A stretch of 64,000 bases of DNA from Actinomadura harenae (GCF_003696215.1 NZ_RFFG01000009.1:62001-126000); one strand, 5' to 3'. Counted from the first letter of the stretch, positions 1-9,068 are shown. Made by a program: numbers and translations. The notes: a model not told the origin generated them from the letters alone.

Positions 1-192
1 ATCGACCGCATCCTCGTCGACGGCGACGACGCCGTCCTCCTGGGCGTGATCCGGCAGGTCGCACGCACCACCGACCGCCCGTACACGTCCCGCCTCGCCC
101 TGCACGTCACCGTCCGGGACGGCCGGATCACCCGCTACCACGTCTACGAGGACTCCCTCGCCGTGGCCCAAGCCTTCACCCCAGGCACCTGA
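1..192 (+). CDS. SnoaL/NTF2-like small protein, C-terminal fragment
   Basis: The window opens inside a reading frame that stops with TGA at 190-192, so only the last 63 residues are visible. The visible part has alternating strands and a tail (RLALHVTVRDGRITRYHVYE, then DSLAVAQAF) typical of the cone-shaped NTF2/SnoaL fold, where a beta strand reading 'GRITRYHVYEDS' lies near the C-terminus. Proteins of this fold are small ketosteroid-isomerase-like enzymes or binding proteins. The N-terminal half with any catalytic Asp or His is outside the window, so no reaction can be assigned. Confidence 0.6.
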   Translation: MDRILVDGDDAVLLGVIRQVARTTDRPYTSRLALHVTVRDGRITRYHVYEDSLAVAQAFTPGT

Positions 193-250
193 CCGGCGGC
201 CCCACACGCCCTACGCTGGCCGGAGGGCCGACCGTCGTGAGGAGCCTCCC

Positions 251-467
251 TTGCCGGACGACGCACTCGAAGGGGCCATCCGGGTCCTGCTGGCCGTGGC
301 CGTTCCGGACTGGAAGCCACCGGCCCGCCGCGTTTCCGCTGGAGCGCTCCTGCTACGGGCATCAGGACGCCGACCTGCTGAGGCGGCCTCGGCGGATCGC
401 CGAGGCCGATCCTGGACGGTTCGAGCGGCTGCTCGGCGGGAGCACCGGGTACGGTCACGCGATCTGA
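251..467 (+). pseudogene. Possible small hypothetical gene broken by a frameshift
   Basis: A TTG at 251 sits 5-9 nt after a GAGGAG-like site and opens a frame beginning MPDDALEGAIRVLLAVAVPD, which looks protein-like. After about 25 codons this frame turns into arginine-rich nonsense. The frame one base off then becomes protein-like (HQDADLLRRPRRIAEADP) and stops at 465-467. One indel near 320-345 would join them into a protein of about 71 residues. I do not recognise the family. It may be a decayed gene, a sequencing error, or chance. Confidence 0.25.
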
Positions 468-566
468 TGGCCATGAGGCGGGGCTCCTGGGCAGCGCCGC
501 GCCGACGGGTGTCGGCGCGGCGACGTGCTCTTCAGATCGGGTGCCGGCCTTCGGATGGCGAGAAGG

Positions 567-869
567 TCAGAACCAGAGCGGCCGGCATTCCACGCCCTCG
601 ACCCGGAACCAGCCGTCGGCGAAGCCCCGCTCGCAGAAGAACCTCTCGAACGTGCCGGCGCGGGCGATGACGAAGTCGTCGAGCGGGCCGAGGTAGGCGG
701 GGCTGCATTCGTGCCCGATCACCCTGCCGAAGTCCCTGACGTGCAGTTTCCCGCAGACGATGATGCGTTCGTGCCGTGCCTCGTCGGCCTGTGCGGGGCC
801 CGCGGCCACCGGGGTGAGCGCCGCGGCGGCGGCGAGCGCGCCGAGAAGGGCGATGGAACGACGTGCCAT
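567..869 (-). CDS. Small secreted protein with signal peptide
   Basis: The 100-residue product starts MARRSIALLGALAAAAALTP and continues to an Ala-x-Ala cleavage site (AGPAQA/DE), so it is predicted to be exported by Sec. The mature part is about 70 residues with four Cys (VCGKLHV, GHECSP, FFCERGF, GVECRP), enough for two disulfides. I chose the ATG at 869 because AAGGAG lies 8 nt upstream; an in-frame GTG three codons earlier overlaps that ribosome site. I do not recognise a named family. It stands alone, divergent from the GNAT gene. Confidence 0.72.
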   Translation of the reverse strand: MARRSIALLGALAAAAALTPVAAGPAQADEARHERIIVCGKLHVRDFGRVIGHECSPAYLGPLDDFVIARAGTFERFFCERGFADGWFRVEGVECRPLWF

Positions 870-993
870 GCGTATCACTCCTTGTGTCGAATTGACTACT
901 CAAAGCTAGCATGTCGGAGTTGGCAGTCCCGGCGTCCCGGGGTCAACTTTTGCCACTCCCGTCAGCCCCCTGGGCGCCTGGCCTCACGGGGCA

Positions 994-999
994 TACCCT
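994..999 (+). promoter_or_regulatory. -10 box TACCCT for a leaderless GNAT transcript
   Basis: TACCCT matches TANNNT and ends 7 nt before the GTG at 1007. Transcription would begin at or next to the start codon. The same spacing recurs at several genes in this window. No clear -35 is seen. Confidence 0.45.
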
Positions 1000-1006
1000 G
1001 CTCCGG

Positions 1007-1495
1007 GTGAAGGAGATCGTGACGTACGTCGAGATGACGTCCCGGGACCAGCTGGCCCCGGCCGCCCCCGTCCCCGGCCTGGCTCTGGACACGCTGGACC
1101 GCAGGTCGCCGCTGCTGCTGGATCTCCATGCCAGGGTCGGCGCCTCCTACGGCTGGGGCAGCGCGAAGCGCACCAGGGAAGAATGGGACTCGGGGTATGC
1201 GGCCCGGAGGTTCTTCCTGCTGTCCTTCGAGGGTGAGCCCGCGGGTCTGGTCGACTACGACCTCCACCCCGGCGACGACGTCGAGATCGCGACCTTCGGA
1301 CTTCTGCCGGAGTTCGTGGGCAAGGGCATCGGCGGGTTCGCGCTGACACTCGGGATCCGGCAGGGCTGGATCCTCGTCCCCGAGGTGTCCAGGGTCTGGC
1401 TGCACACGTCGACGCTGGACCACCCCCACGCACTGCCCAACTACCACCGCCGGGGTTTCCGCACCTTCAAGACGGAGGAGCGCGAGAGTGCGTGA
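1007..1495 (+). CDS. GNAT family N-acetyltransferase
   Basis: This 162-residue protein has the GNAT fold: a strand pair with PAGLVDYDLHPGDDVEIATF, then the acetyl-CoA pyrophosphate-binding segment LLPEFVGKGIGGFALT (Q/RxxGxG/A type, here VGKGIGG), and a C-terminal HALPNYHRRGFRTFK that matches the usual 'A..fYek.GF' end. It probably transfers an acetyl group from acetyl-CoA to an unknown amine. The reading frame is open further upstream, but GTG 1007 follows a -10 box by 7 nt, so a leaderless start is preferred. GTG 1019 behind AAGGAG has too short a spacing. Confidence 0.82.
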   Translation: MKEIVTYVEMTSRDQLAPAAPVPGLALDTLDRRSPLLLDLHARVGASYGWGSAKRTREEWDSGYAARRFFLLSFEGEPAGLVDYDLHPGDDVEIATFGLLPEFVGKGIGGFALTLGIRQGWILVPEVSRVWLHTSTLDHPHALPNYHRRGFRTFKTEERESA

Positions 1496-1567
1496 CGGGC
1501 CCCCTCGCTTACTGATCCTGGGGAGGCCGACTTGTGGAGCTCGCGACTGTTGACGCAGTGGATACGG

Positions 1568-2119
1568 TCAACTTCTTCTCGGCTCGTATCGCATCGCCAC
1601 TGCTCCTGAGCTGAACTCGTGGCGACTCACGAGTTTCAGGTCGAGGGGCTTCTTCAGGCCGGCGAACAACGTCGGGCCGTGGCCCGCCACTCTGGGATGC
1701 ACCACGAACTCGTATTCATCGATCAATCCCAGCTCGGCCAACGCCCGCGGGAGTTGCACGCCTCCTGTGAACAGTCCGTTTCCCGGCTCTTGCTTGAGCT
1801 GTTGAACGGCCCTCCCCAGGTCTCCGCGCACAAGTTCCGCGTTCCAGTCGACCCGGTCCAAGGTGCTCGACACGACGTACTTTCGTGCCGCGTCGATCGT
1901 GCGGGCGAAGGGCTCCATCCAGTCGGGGCGCGCTTCCGTGCCAGCCGACGGCCGCCATGCCGTTTCCATCATCTCGTAAATCACCCGGCCGAAGAGGAGG
2001 GCATCGGCCTGTGCGAGGTTCTCGGTGGCGTGACGGTGAATCTCTTCGACCGGGACGATCCCACGGTGGTCGCAGCATCCGTCCAGCGTGATGTTGATGG
2101 AATAGCGAAGAGGGCGCAT
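1568..2119 (-). CDS. Dihydrofolate reductase / RibD C-terminal family protein
   Basis: This 183-residue protein starts MRPLRYSINITLDGCCDHRG, the strand-turn 'S.N.TLDG..DH' typical of the RibD_C/YwjB-type branch of the DHFR fold. It continues with LLFGRVIYEMMETAW (the FGRxTYE motif), KYVVSSTL and NGLFTGGVQLPRALAELGLIDEYEF (GG..L...L...gLiDE). These are the NADPH-binding and dimer motifs of the family. The substrate is not known for most stand-alone members; they are NADPH-dependent reductases by inference. It is monocistronic. Confidence 0.85.
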   Translation of the reverse strand: MRPLRYSINITLDGCCDHRGIVPVEEIHRHATENLAQADALLFGRVIYEMMETAWRPSAGTEARPDWMEPFARTIDAARKYVVSSTLDRVDWNAELVRGDLGRAVQQLKQEPGNGLFTGGVQLPRALAELGLIDEYEFVVHPRVAGHGPTLFAGLKKPLDLKLVSRHEFSSGAVAMRYEPRRS

Positions 2120-2150
2120 TCCCTATGGCTACCCAGGGCCCCGGGGTGGC

Positions 2151-2552
2151 CTAACCTTCTCTGCGTCCCGCCGCGCCCTGCTCAAGCGCTCGGCGGACGG
2201 CGAGGCCCCCGGCCTTCCGGAAGCCGTATTCGCTGGAATCGACTTCGTGCCAACGGGCCTCGGTGAGGATGACTCGAACGGCCAGAGCGTCGGGACCCGC
2301 CTGTGGCAGCGGCACCTCCCACTCGTAGTCGAGCTCGCCGAGCAGTTCACGTCTGATGCCTTCGGCGACGGCGGTGGCGAATTCGGGGGGAAGGTCCGTC
2401 TCATCGATGAGATTGACGAAGTCGAACTCGGTCACGCCGTCCGGAAGGGGTTCGAAGTCGACGGTGATGATGGCGAACGGCCCGCAGGAACCGATGTTCT
2501 TGATGTAGCGGATGCGAACATCGCGCACCGCGTCCGGGAACAGGTCGGCCAT
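2151..2552 (-). CDS. Free-standing EF-G domain IV-like protein
   Basis: The 133-residue protein resembles only domain IV of elongation factor G, the domain that reaches the decoding site and mimics the tRNA anticodon arm. Matching pieces, in order, are VDFEPLPDGVTEFDFVNLID, LPPEFATAVAEGIRREL (EF-G: IP..Y..AV..G) and RWHEVDSSEYGFRKAGGLAV (EF-G: ..H.VDSSe.aF..A...A). The GTPase, domain II, III and V parts are absent. AGGAG lies 9 nt before ATG 2552. It could be a translation-associated factor or a domain recruited to another use; actinomycete relatives have no function known to me. Confidence 0.72.
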   Translation of the reverse strand: MADLFPDAVRDVRIRYIKNIGSCGPFAIITVDFEPLPDGVTEFDFVNLIDETDLPPEFATAVAEGIRRELLGELDYEWEVPLPQAGPDALAVRVILTEARWHEVDSSEYGFRKAGGLAVRRALEQGAAGRREG

Positions 2553-2737
2553 GGGGCGATTCTCCTACTCGGAACGGCATGATCAAGGTCGGTGTCGACC
2601 GTACGCGCCGTGCCGCGCGCGTCCAAACGAAATACCCTTCGTGCTCGGGCCGCGCCGATTCACGATCGCCACAGGTGTTTCGGGGTTCATGCAACGAGTG
2701 CACCGGCCGGGGGAACCCGGGCCGATCGAGTTAGGGC

Positions 2738-3175
2738 TTAATCCTTGAGGATGCTCTCGATGGAGGTCTGCCAAGAGTGCAGGTAGGACGGGTAGTCGGC
2801 GGCGAAGTGCTCCAGGGCGGGCATGGCCTCGGGGCGCAGGGCGGTGAGGTCGTACGTCACCTGGACGCGGCTGCCGCCGTCCACCTCGGACAGCTCGACG
2901 GTGACGGTTCCGGCGCGGTCGCCGGGGGTCGTGCGGGCATAGGTGATGGACGCGGGGATGTTCCGCTCGACCACGACCCACACCGTCCCGTGGCCGTGCG
3001 CGGACGTCGTGAAGACGACGCCCGGTGCGGAGTCGTCGGACGCGTCGTCCGGGAAGACCGGGTCCCAGCCCTCCGCCCAGGCGCGTTCGCCGAGCGGTGT
3101 GAAGAGGGGGAACGCCTCGTCCGGCGGTAGCGGGACGTCGAACCGGCCGGTGAGGTGGACACGTGCTTCGGTCAC
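2738..3175 (-). CDS. SRPBCC (START/Bet v1-like) family protein
   Basis: The 145-residue protein has the helix-grip pattern of SRPBCC proteins: an N-terminal strand (LTGRFDVPLPPDEAFPLFTP, with 'p.d.aF.lf'), WDPVFPD, a central antiparallel sheet ending GGSRVQVTYDLTAL, and a long C-terminal helix (FAADYPSYLHSWQTSIESIL). Such proteins bind hydrophobic ligands or act as aromatase/cyclase-like enzymes; the ligand here is unknown. GTG 3175 is chosen because GGAGGAG precedes it by 3-5 nt; the open frame further upstream has no ribosome site. Confidence 0.8.
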   Translation of the reverse strand: MTEARVHLTGRFDVPLPPDEAFPLFTPLGERAWAEGWDPVFPDDASDDSAPGVVFTTSAHGHGTVWVVVERNIPASITYARTTPGDRAGTVTVELSEVDGGSRVQVTYDLTALRPEAMPALEHFAADYPSYLHSWQTSIESILKD

Positions 3176-3235
3176 GACTCCTCCAGGAGGTCGGTCACTC
3201 AGCAAGGTAACAAGTCAGCCGTTCCCGGGGAAACG

Positions 3236-3273
3236 CTTCGGCCGGGCGCCCCTCAACGGGGACGCCCGGCCGA
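3236..3273. terminator. Hairpin terminator after the topoisomerase gene
   Basis: A 12-bp perfect stem (3236-3247 with 3262-3273, arm TTCGGCCGGGCG) has a further CCCC/GGGG pair inside the loop. It lies just past the stop of the leftward topoisomerase gene (3292) and before the next leftward gene. There is no T-tract, as is common in actinomycetes. Confidence 0.75.
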
Positions 3274-3291
3274 AACGGGGAACGAGAGGGG

Positions 3292-5832
3292 TCAGTCGAC
3301 CTCGCCGCCCTGCTCGCCCGCCAGCTCGGCGGCCGCGGCGTCGGACTCGGACGGGTCGTCCGGCAGCGGGCCGATCGGACCGCCGAACGCGGCGATCGGC
3401 GCCGACAGCGGAGTGCCCGAACCGTCGCGGCGGCCGATCTCCTCGTCGATGTCGATCGGCCTGCCGTTCTCCGTGGTCGCCCGCAGCGGGACCACGCCCG
3501 CCCACGCCTGGATCAGCTTGTCCTCGCCCTTGAGGAACCGGTGCGACCGGACGCCGCCGGTCGCGCGGCCCTTGGACGGGAAGTCGGCGAAGTCGGCGAC
3601 CTTGATCGCGCCGTTCTGGGTGCCGGGCAGCGCCGTGGACGACCCGGACACCGTCACGACCAGCGCCTCCCAGTCGGTGGAGAACGCGCCGAACCAGATG
3701 ACCTTCGCGCCGTCCGCGAGCTTGATGCCGGCCATGCCGCCCGCCGGGCGGCCCTGCGGCCGGACCAGCGAGGCGCTGTAGTGCAGCAGCTGCGCGTCGT
3801 CGGTCATGAAGACCAGGTGCTGGTCCTCCGAGAGGAGCTGGACGGCGCCGACGACGCGGTCGCCGTCCTTCAGGCCGATGACCTCGAACTCCTCGCGGTT
3901 GGCCGGGAAGTCGGGCACCACGCGCTTGACGACGCCCTGCTCGGTGCCCAGCGCGAGGCCGCCACCCGAGTCGTCCAGCGCGGCGAGGCCGACGACCCGC
4001 TCGTCCGGGAGGAGGTCGACGTACTCGGCGATCGGCGCGCCGCCCGCCAGCGACGGCGGCGCGGACGTCGGGGGCAGCGCCGGAAGGTCGAGCACCTCCA
4101 CCTTGATCAGGCGGCCGGCGGTGGTGACCAGACCGACGTCGGCGCGCGCCGTCGTCCGGACCACCGAGGCCAGCACGTCGTGCGGGGACCGGGCGCCGCC
4201 GGTGGGCAGCGGGTCGCCCGAGGAGGTGCGGGCGAGCAGGCCGGTGGACGACATCAGCACCAGCACCGGATCGTCGGCGATCTCCAGCGGGACCGCGGTG
4301 GCCTCGACCGCGCCGGACGACTCCAGCAGGACGGTGCGGCGCGGCGTGGCGTACTCGGCGGCGACCTCGCCCAGCTCGGTGGAGACGACCTTGCGGAGCT
4401 TGCGCTCCGACTCCAGGATCGCGGTCAGCGCGGCGATCTCCTTGGTGAGCTGCTCCTTCTCCTTCTCCAGCTCGAGCCGGTCGTACCGGGTGAGACGGCG
4501 CAGCGGCGTGTCGAGGATGTACTGGGCCTGGATCTCCGACAGCTCGAAGATCTGCATGAGCCGCTGCTTGGCCTGCGAGGAGTCGTCCGACTGGCGGATG
4601 ACCTGGATGACCTCGTCGATGTTCAGCAGCGCGACCATCAGGCCGTCGACCAGGTGCAGCCGGTCCTCGCGCTTCTTGCGGCGGAACATCGACCGGCGGC
4701 GGACGACCTCGATGCGGTGGTCGACGTACACCTGGAGCAGCTCGCGCAGCCCGAGCGTGCGGGGCTGGCCGTCGACCAGGCAGACGTTGTTGATGCCGAA
4801 GGTCTCCTCCATCGGCGTCAGCCGGTAGAGGTCGGCGAGCACGGCCTCGGGGTTGAAGCCGTTCTTGATCTCGATGACCAGGCGGAGCCCGACGTTGCGG
4901 TCGGTGAGGTCCTTCAGGTCGGCGACGCCGTTGAGCTTCTTCGCCTGGACGAGCTCCTTGATCTTCGCCTTGACCCGCTCCGGGCCGACCGCGTACGGCA
5001 GCTCGGTGACGACGATGCCCTTGCGCCGGGCCGTGACGTTGTCGATCTGGACGGTGGCGCGGGTCTTGAACGTGCCGCGTCCCTTGGCGTAGGCGTCGCG
5101 GATGCCCGTGAGGTCGGTGATGCGGCCGCCGGTCGGCAGGTCGGGGCCGGGGACGAACCGCATCAGGTCGTCGAGGGTGGCGTCCGGGTGCGCGAGCAGG
5201 TGCCGGGCGGCCGCGACGACCTCGCCGAGGTTGTGCGGGGCCATGTTGGTGGCCATCCCGACCGCGATCCCGGCCGCGCCGTTGACCAGCAGGTTCGGGA
5301 ACGCCGAGGGCAGCACCTCGGGCTCGGTCTCCTGGCCGTCGTAGTTCGGCTTGAAGTCGACGGTGTCCTCGTCGATGGACGCGACCATCGCCATCGCGGC
5401 CTTCGACAGGCGCGCCTCGGTGTACCGCATGGCGGCGGGCATGTCGTCGCCGCCGAGCGACCCGAAGTTGCCGTGCCCGTCCACCAGCGGGATGCGCATC
5501 GCCCACGGCTGCGCCAGGCGGACCATCGCGTCGTAGATCGCGCTGTCGCCGTGCGGGTGCAGCTTGCCCATGACCTCGCCGACGACGCGGGCGCACTTGA
5601 CGTGCCCGCGGTCGGGGCGCAGCCCCATCTCGTTCATCGAGTACAGGATGCGGCGCTGCACGGGCTTGAGCCCGTCCCGCGCGTCCGGAAGCGCCCGCTG
5701 GTAGATCACCGAGTAGGCGTACTCGAGGTACGAGCCGCGCATCTCCTCGGAGACGTCGACGTCGACGATGTTCTCCTCGAAGTCGGGCGGCGGGGGAGGG
5801 GCTTGGGATCCACGACGTGCCATGTGAAACAT
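3292..5832 (-). CDS. parC: DNA topoisomerase IV/gyrase-type subunit A
   Basis: The 846-residue protein is a type IIA topoisomerase A subunit. It has an N-terminal breakage-reunion domain with [14 protein letters not shown], the quinolone pocket [12 protein letters not shown] (Ser97 and Asp101 are the sensitive-type residues) and the catalytic tyrosine in [10 protein letters not shown] (Tyr137). A long coiled coil follows ([18 protein letters not shown]), then a C-terminal beta-pinwheel with degenerate blades such as [16 protein letters not shown] and [11 protein letters not shown]. Acting with a B subunit encoded elsewhere, it would cut and rejoin duplex DNA to unlink chromosomes. The C-terminal domain lacks a clear GyrA box (QRRGG[RK]G), so I favour the second, ParC-like A subunit over GyrA. 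An alternative start is ATG 5823 (MARRGSQ). Confidence 0.9.
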   Translation of the reverse strand: MFHMARRGSQAPPPPPDFEENIVDVDVSEEMRGSYLEYAYSVIYQRALPDARDGLKPVQRRILYSMNEMGLRPDRGHVKCARVVGEVMGKLHPHGDSAIYDAMVRLAQPWAMRIPLVDGHGNFGSLGGDDMPAAMRYTEARLSKAAMAMVASIDEDTVDFKPNYDGQETEPEVLPSAFPNLLVNGAAGIAVGMATNMAPHNLGEVVAAARHLLAHPDATLDDLMRFVPGPDLPTGGRITDLTGIRDAYAKGRGTFKTRATVQIDNVTARRKGIVVTELPYAVGPERVKAKIKELVQAKKLNGVADLKDLTDRNVGLRLVIEIKNGFNPEAVLADLYRLTPMEETFGINNVCLVDGQPRTLGLRELLQVYVDHRIEVVRRRSMFRRKKREDRLHLVDGLMVALLNIDEVIQVIRQSDDSSQAKQRLMQIFELSEIQAQYILDTPLRRLTRYDRLELEKEKEQLTKEIAALTAILESERKLRKVVSTELGEVAAEYATPRRTVLLESSGAVEATAVPLEIADDPVLVLMSSTGLLARTSSGDPLPTGGARSPHDVLASVVRTTARADVGLVTTAGRLIKVEVLDLPALPPTSAPPSLAGGAPIAEYVDLLPDERVVGLAALDDSGGGLALGTEQGVVKRVVPDFPANREEFEVIGLKDGDRVVGAVQLLSEDQHLVFMTDDAQLLHYSASLVRPQGRPAGGMAGIKLADGAKVIWFGAFSTDWEALVVTVSGSSTALPGTQNGAIKVADFADFPSKGRATGGVRSHRFLKGEDKLIQAWAGVVPLRATTENGRPIDIDEEIGRRDGSGTPLSAPIAAFGGPIGPLPDDPSESDAAAAELAGEQGGEVD

Positions 5833-5900
5833 TGTGGACGGTCCCAGGGACAGATTCGCCCGCGACGCGTCAGGACGCGCCGGATCGAGGAGGTTTCCGC

Positions 5901-7064
5901 TTGAGCCAGCTCGCCGACTTCCAGAACGAGATCTACCTGAACGGCCTGGCTGACGTGCTGCCCGGCCTGCCCACGGACCTCACGAGGCTGGCCGGGGCGG
6001 CGGAGGCGAAACTGTCCGCCACGTCCTTCGGGTACCTGGCGGGGGCGGCGGGGAGCGAGGCGACGGCGCGGGCCAACCGGGAGGCGTTCGACCGCTGGCG
6101 GATCGTCCCGCGGATGCTGCGGGACGTGGCCGAACGTGACCTGTCGGTGACCGTCCTCGGCACGCCGATGCCCGCGCCCGTGCTGCTCGCGCCGATCGGC
6201 GTCCAGTCGATCCTGCATCCGGACGGCGAGCTGGCGACCGCGCGGGCCGCCGCCGCGACCGGGCTGACGGCGATCCTGAGCACGGCCGCGTCCCACACGA
6301 TGGAGGACGTCGCGGAGGCCGGCGGCGACGGGCCGCGCTGGTACCAGCTGTACTGGCCGAAGGACCGGGAGCTCGCCGCGAGCTTCCTCGACCGCGCCAA
6401 GGCCGCCGGGTACACGGCGCTCGTCGTCACGGTCGACACGTTCACGCTGGCGTGGCGGCCCCGCGACCTGGACCGGGCGTACCTGCCGTTCCTGCGCGGG
6501 ATCGGGGTGGCGAACTACTTCAGCGACCCCGTCTTCCAGCGGGCCGTGGGCGGGCCGGTCACCGACGAGAACCGGCAGGTCGCGCTGCTGCACTGGATCG
6601 GCCAGTTCGGGAACCCGTCCCTGACCTGGGACGATCTGGCGTGGCTGCGCGAGCAGTGGGACGGTCCGATCGCGCTCAAGGGCATCCAGCACGCGGACGA
6701 CGCGCGCCGCGCCGTGGACACCGGGATGGACGGGGTGGTCGTCTCCAACCACGGCGGACGCCAGGTGGACGGCGCCGTCGCCTCGCTCGACGCCCTGCCC
6801 GCGGTGGTCGACGCGGTCGGCGGGCAGATCGGCGTCCTGTTCGACAGCGGGGTCCGGACGGGCGCGGACGTGGCGAAGGCGCTCGCGCTGGGGGCCGACG
6901 CCGTGCTCCTGGGCCGTCCCTACGCGTTCGGGCTGGCGCTGGACGGCGAGGCGGGCGTGCGGCACGTGCTGCGCTGCGTCCTGGCCGAGCTGGAGCTGAC
7001 CCTGGCCCTGTCGGGGCACCGGACGGTGTCCGAGCTCTCGCTGGACTTCCTCGCGCGCGCGTGA
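5901..7064 (+). CDS. FMN-dependent alpha-hydroxy-acid oxidase, lactate 2-monooxygenase-like
   Basis: The 387-residue protein has the TIM-barrel FMN_dh fold: N-terminal [10 protein letters not shown] (as in lactate monooxygenases), [65 protein letters not shown] with the FMN lysine, and the active-site [14 protein letters not shown] containing the catalytic His and substrate-binding Arg. It ends with the FMN phosphate motif [18 protein letters not shown] and LLGRPY. It should oxidise a small 2-hydroxy acid, probably L-lactate. TTG 5901 has GAGGAGG 7 nt upstream. It is divergent from the topoisomerase gene with a 68-bp gap. Confidence 0.85.
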   Translation: MSQLADFQNEIYLNGLADVLPGLPTDLTRLAGAAEAKLSATSFGYLAGAAGSEATARANREAFDRWRIVPRMLRDVAERDLSVTVLGTPMPAPVLLAPIGVQSILHPDGELATARAAAATGLTAILSTAASHTMEDVAEAGGDGPRWYQLYWPKDRELAASFLDRAKAAGYTALVVTVDTFTLAWRPRDLDRAYLPFLRGIGVANYFSDPVFQRAVGGPVTDENRQVALLHWIGQFGNPSLTWDDLAWLREQWDGPIALKGIQHADDARRAVDTGMDGVVVSNHGGRQVDGAVASLDALPAVVDAVGGQIGVLFDSGVRTGADVAKALALGADAVLLGRPYAFGLALDGEAGVRHVLRCVLAELELTLALSGHRTVSELSLDFLARA

Positions 7065-7105
7065 CACCTGTGCCCGTGACACCTGTGCCCGTGACATCTG
7101 TCATG
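7061..7105 (+). repeat. 15-bp tandem repeat overlapping the oxidase stop codon
   Basis: Two perfect copies of GTGACACCTGTGCCC (7061-7075, 7076-7090) are followed by a degenerate third (7091-7105). The first copy contains the TGA stop of the oxidase. Because the unit is 15 bp, loss of the stop would extend the protein in frame. It looks like replication-slippage sequence. Confidence 0.8.
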
Positions 7106-7185
7106 GGTGGTCGCTGAGAACCTCATGGGGTGTCGCTGACGCCCGTGACTGCACGCCGGCCGTCCGGGCGGGGAGCATGGACGGC

Positions 7186-7815
7186 ATGGGGACGTCGGTG
7201 ATCGAGATCCGGGGCCTGCGGACGCGGGCCGGAGGGGACACGCCTCGGGGCGGGGTCTCGCTGAGCGTGGGGCGGGGCGGGGTGCACGCCGTCCTCGGGG
7301 GACGGGGCGCGGGCAAGACGTCCCTGCTGGAGACCGTCGCCGGCCGGCGGCGGGCCGTCGCGGGATCGGCCGAGGTCAGAGGCGGTGGCCCGGCGGTCGT
7401 GTGGCGTGAGGGCGGGCTGTTCCCCGGCCTGACCGTCGCGGAGGTCGTGGACACCTGGCGCCGCTGGACCCTCGACCCGCTGACCCGCGCCGAGGCCCTC
7501 CGCCTGACCGGGCTCACGGGCCGTTCCGCCGTCGTGTTCGAGCGCCTGGACGCCGCCGAGCGCCGCCTGCTCGATCTCGCGCTGGCCCTGGTCGGACGGT
7601 CGGACGTCCTGCTGCTCGACGAGCCGTTCGCCGGGCTCGACGCGTCGGCGGCGGCCCGGGTCCGGGACGCGCTGCGGTCGCTCGCGGACGCGGGGACGGC
7701 CGTCCTGTTCACCACGCGGCACTTCGACGAGGCCTGCTGGGCCGACGGTGTGACCGTCCTGGACGCCGGCTTTCGCCTCGCCGGGATCTCCGGCCACGAA
7801 GGGCGCGCGGCCTGA
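7186..7815 (+). CDS. Orphan ABC-transporter-like ATPase with degenerate signature motif
   Basis: The protein of about 209 residues has a Walker A (GGRGAGKTS), a Q-loop region (WREGGLFPGLTV), a Walker B with the catalytic Glu (DVLLLDEPFAGLD) and an H-loop-like TTRHFDEACWAD. The ABC signature LSGGQ is replaced by LDAAERRLLDLAL, so the usual signature Ser/Gly residues are missing. No permease gene is adjacent; next comes a two-component system. ATG 7186 lies 10 nt after GGGGAG; ATG 7177 is only 1 nt after it. It may be a transporter remnant or pair with a distant permease. Confidence 0.75.
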   Translation: MGTSVIEIRGLRTRAGGDTPRGGVSLSVGRGGVHAVLGGRGAGKTSLLETVAGRRRAVAGSAEVRGGGPAVVWREGGLFPGLTVAEVVDTWRRWTLDPLTRAEALRLTGLTGRSAVVFERLDAAERRLLDLALALVGRSDVLLLDEPFAGLDASAAARVRDALRSLADAGTAVLFTTRHFDEACWADGVTVLDAGFRLAGISGHEGRAA

Positions 7816-7862
7816 GGGCGATGCGGCGGAGGCTCCGGGCGGCGGCACGGGGCAGGGCACCG

Positions 7863-7868
7863 TACGCT
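7863..7868 (+). promoter_or_regulatory. -10 box TACGCT for a leaderless kinase transcript
   Basis: TACGCT ends 6 nt before GTG 7875, with no ribosome site between, matching the leaderless pattern of this genome. Confidence 0.45.
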
Positions 7869-7874
7869 GAGCGC

Positions 7875-9068
7875 GTGGTGCAGCCGCGGATCCCTCGTGC
7901 GCCGGTCATCGCCGCGATCATCGTGGCTCTGACCTCGGTGTCGCTCGCCGGGCTGCTGCTCCCGGCGCTGTGGGACGAGGCGTTCGGGCGCCGCGACCCC
8001 GGCCGCGCCGTCCTGGGGCTGGCCGCGGCGGCGGGGGTGTGCGCGCTCTACGGGCGGCTCCTCTGGCTGAACCTGACCCGCCGCACCGGCCCCGCCCACC
8101 GGCTCGGGCTCGCCGCGATCACGGCAGTGAGCTGGGCGTTGCCCGCGCTGCTCGGCGTCGACACGGGGTGGGGGAACGCGCTGCTCGTCCCGGCGGGGCT
8201 GATCGCGGTCGTGCTCCCGGCGCGGCAGGCGGTGGCCGTCGCGGCGGCCGGGACGATCGCGGGGGCGGGCTACGGGCTCGTCCTCGGGATGCGGCCGCTC
8301 GCCGTCCTGTACCAGCTCGTGGCGTTTCCGATGGTCACGTTCTCCGGGTTCATCACGGTCTGGCTGTTCCATGTCGTCCAGGAACTCCGGGAGGCCCGCG
8401 CGGAACTGGCCCGGTCGGCGGTGGGCGAGGAGCGGCTGCGTTTCGCCCGCGACCTGCACGACGTCCTCGGGCACAGCCTCCAGGCCGTCGCGCTGAGGGC
8501 CGAGGTCGCCGAGCGGTTCGCCGACCGCGACCCCGAGCGGGTGCGCAAGGAGCTGGCCGAGATCCAGACGATGGCGCGGGAGGCGGTCCGGGACGTCCGG
8601 GAGGTCGTGCGGGGCCACCGGGCCACGTCGCTGCGGACGGAACTGGACGGCATGTCCGCCGTCCTCCGGGCCGCCGGAATCGCCTGCGAGCGTCCCGACC
8701 TGCCCACGGACCTGCCCGCGCGCGTGCACGAGCCGCTCGGCTGGGTCGTGCGCGAGGCCGCCACGAACATCCTCCGCCACTCCTCGGCCACCTGGTGCAG
8801 CGTCCGGGTCGACGCGCTGGACGCCGAGCCGGACGCCGAGCCGGACGCCGAGCCGGACACTGCGCCGGACGCCGCGCGGGTGCGGCTGGAGATCGTCAAC
8901 GACGGCGCGTCGCGGCGGGCCGGGCCCGCCGCGGGAACCGGGACGTCCGGCAGCGGGCTGGCCGGGCTCGCGGAGCGGCTCGCCGCGGCGGGCGGGGAGT
9001 TCACCGCCGCGGCGGCCGGGGACGGGACGTTCCGGCTGGTCGCGGCCCTTCCGGCGGGAGAGACATGA
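7875..9068 (+). CDS. NarL/DesK-type sensor histidine kinase
   Basis: This 397-residue protein has about five or six hydrophobic segments in residues 10-170 (for example VIAAIIVALTSVSLAGLLLP), then a HisKA_3 dimerisation helix with the phospho-acceptor His195 in RFARDLHDVLGHSLQAV, and an HATPase_c domain (N box REAATNILRHS, later GSGLAGLAERLAA). An acidic proline insertion, DAEPDAEPDAEPDTAPDA, interrupts the ATPase domain and is encoded by a 12-bp tandem repeat near 8823-8858. It autophosphorylates in response to an unknown, probably membrane-linked signal and passes phosphate to the regulator that overlaps its stop codon (ATGA). Confidence 0.88.
   Translation: MVQPRIPRAPVIAAIIVALTSVSLAGLLLPALWDEAFGRRDPGRAVLGLAAAAGVCALYGRLLWLNLTRRTGPAHRLGLAAITAVSWALPALLGVDTGWGNALLVPAGLIAVVLPARQAVAVAAAGTIAGAGYGLVLGMRPLAVLYQLVAFPMVTFSGFITVWLFHVVQELREARAELARSAVGEERLRFARDLHDVLGHSLQAVALRAEVAERFADRDPERVRKELAEIQTMAREAVRDVREVVRGHRATSLRTELDGMSAVLRAAGIACERPDLPTDLPARVHEPLGWVVREAATNILRHSSATWCSVRVDALDAEPDAEPDAEPDTAPDAARVRLEIVNDGASRRAGPAAGTGTSGSGLAGLAERLAAAGGEFTAAAAGDGTFRLVAALPAGET

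Noticed and set aside
520..541. GACGTGCTCTTCAGATCGG resembles pieces of a sequencing adapter.
   Set aside because: Only short segments match and the junction is not a true adapter sequence; surrounding composition is continuous, so coincidence is more likely than contamination.
3215..5904. Long frames of about 790 codons on the opposite strand and in the third frame of the topoisomerase gene.
   Set aside because: They are shadows produced by high GC at codon position 3; their translations are Arg/Pro/Ala-rich and the real frame has every topoisomerase motif.
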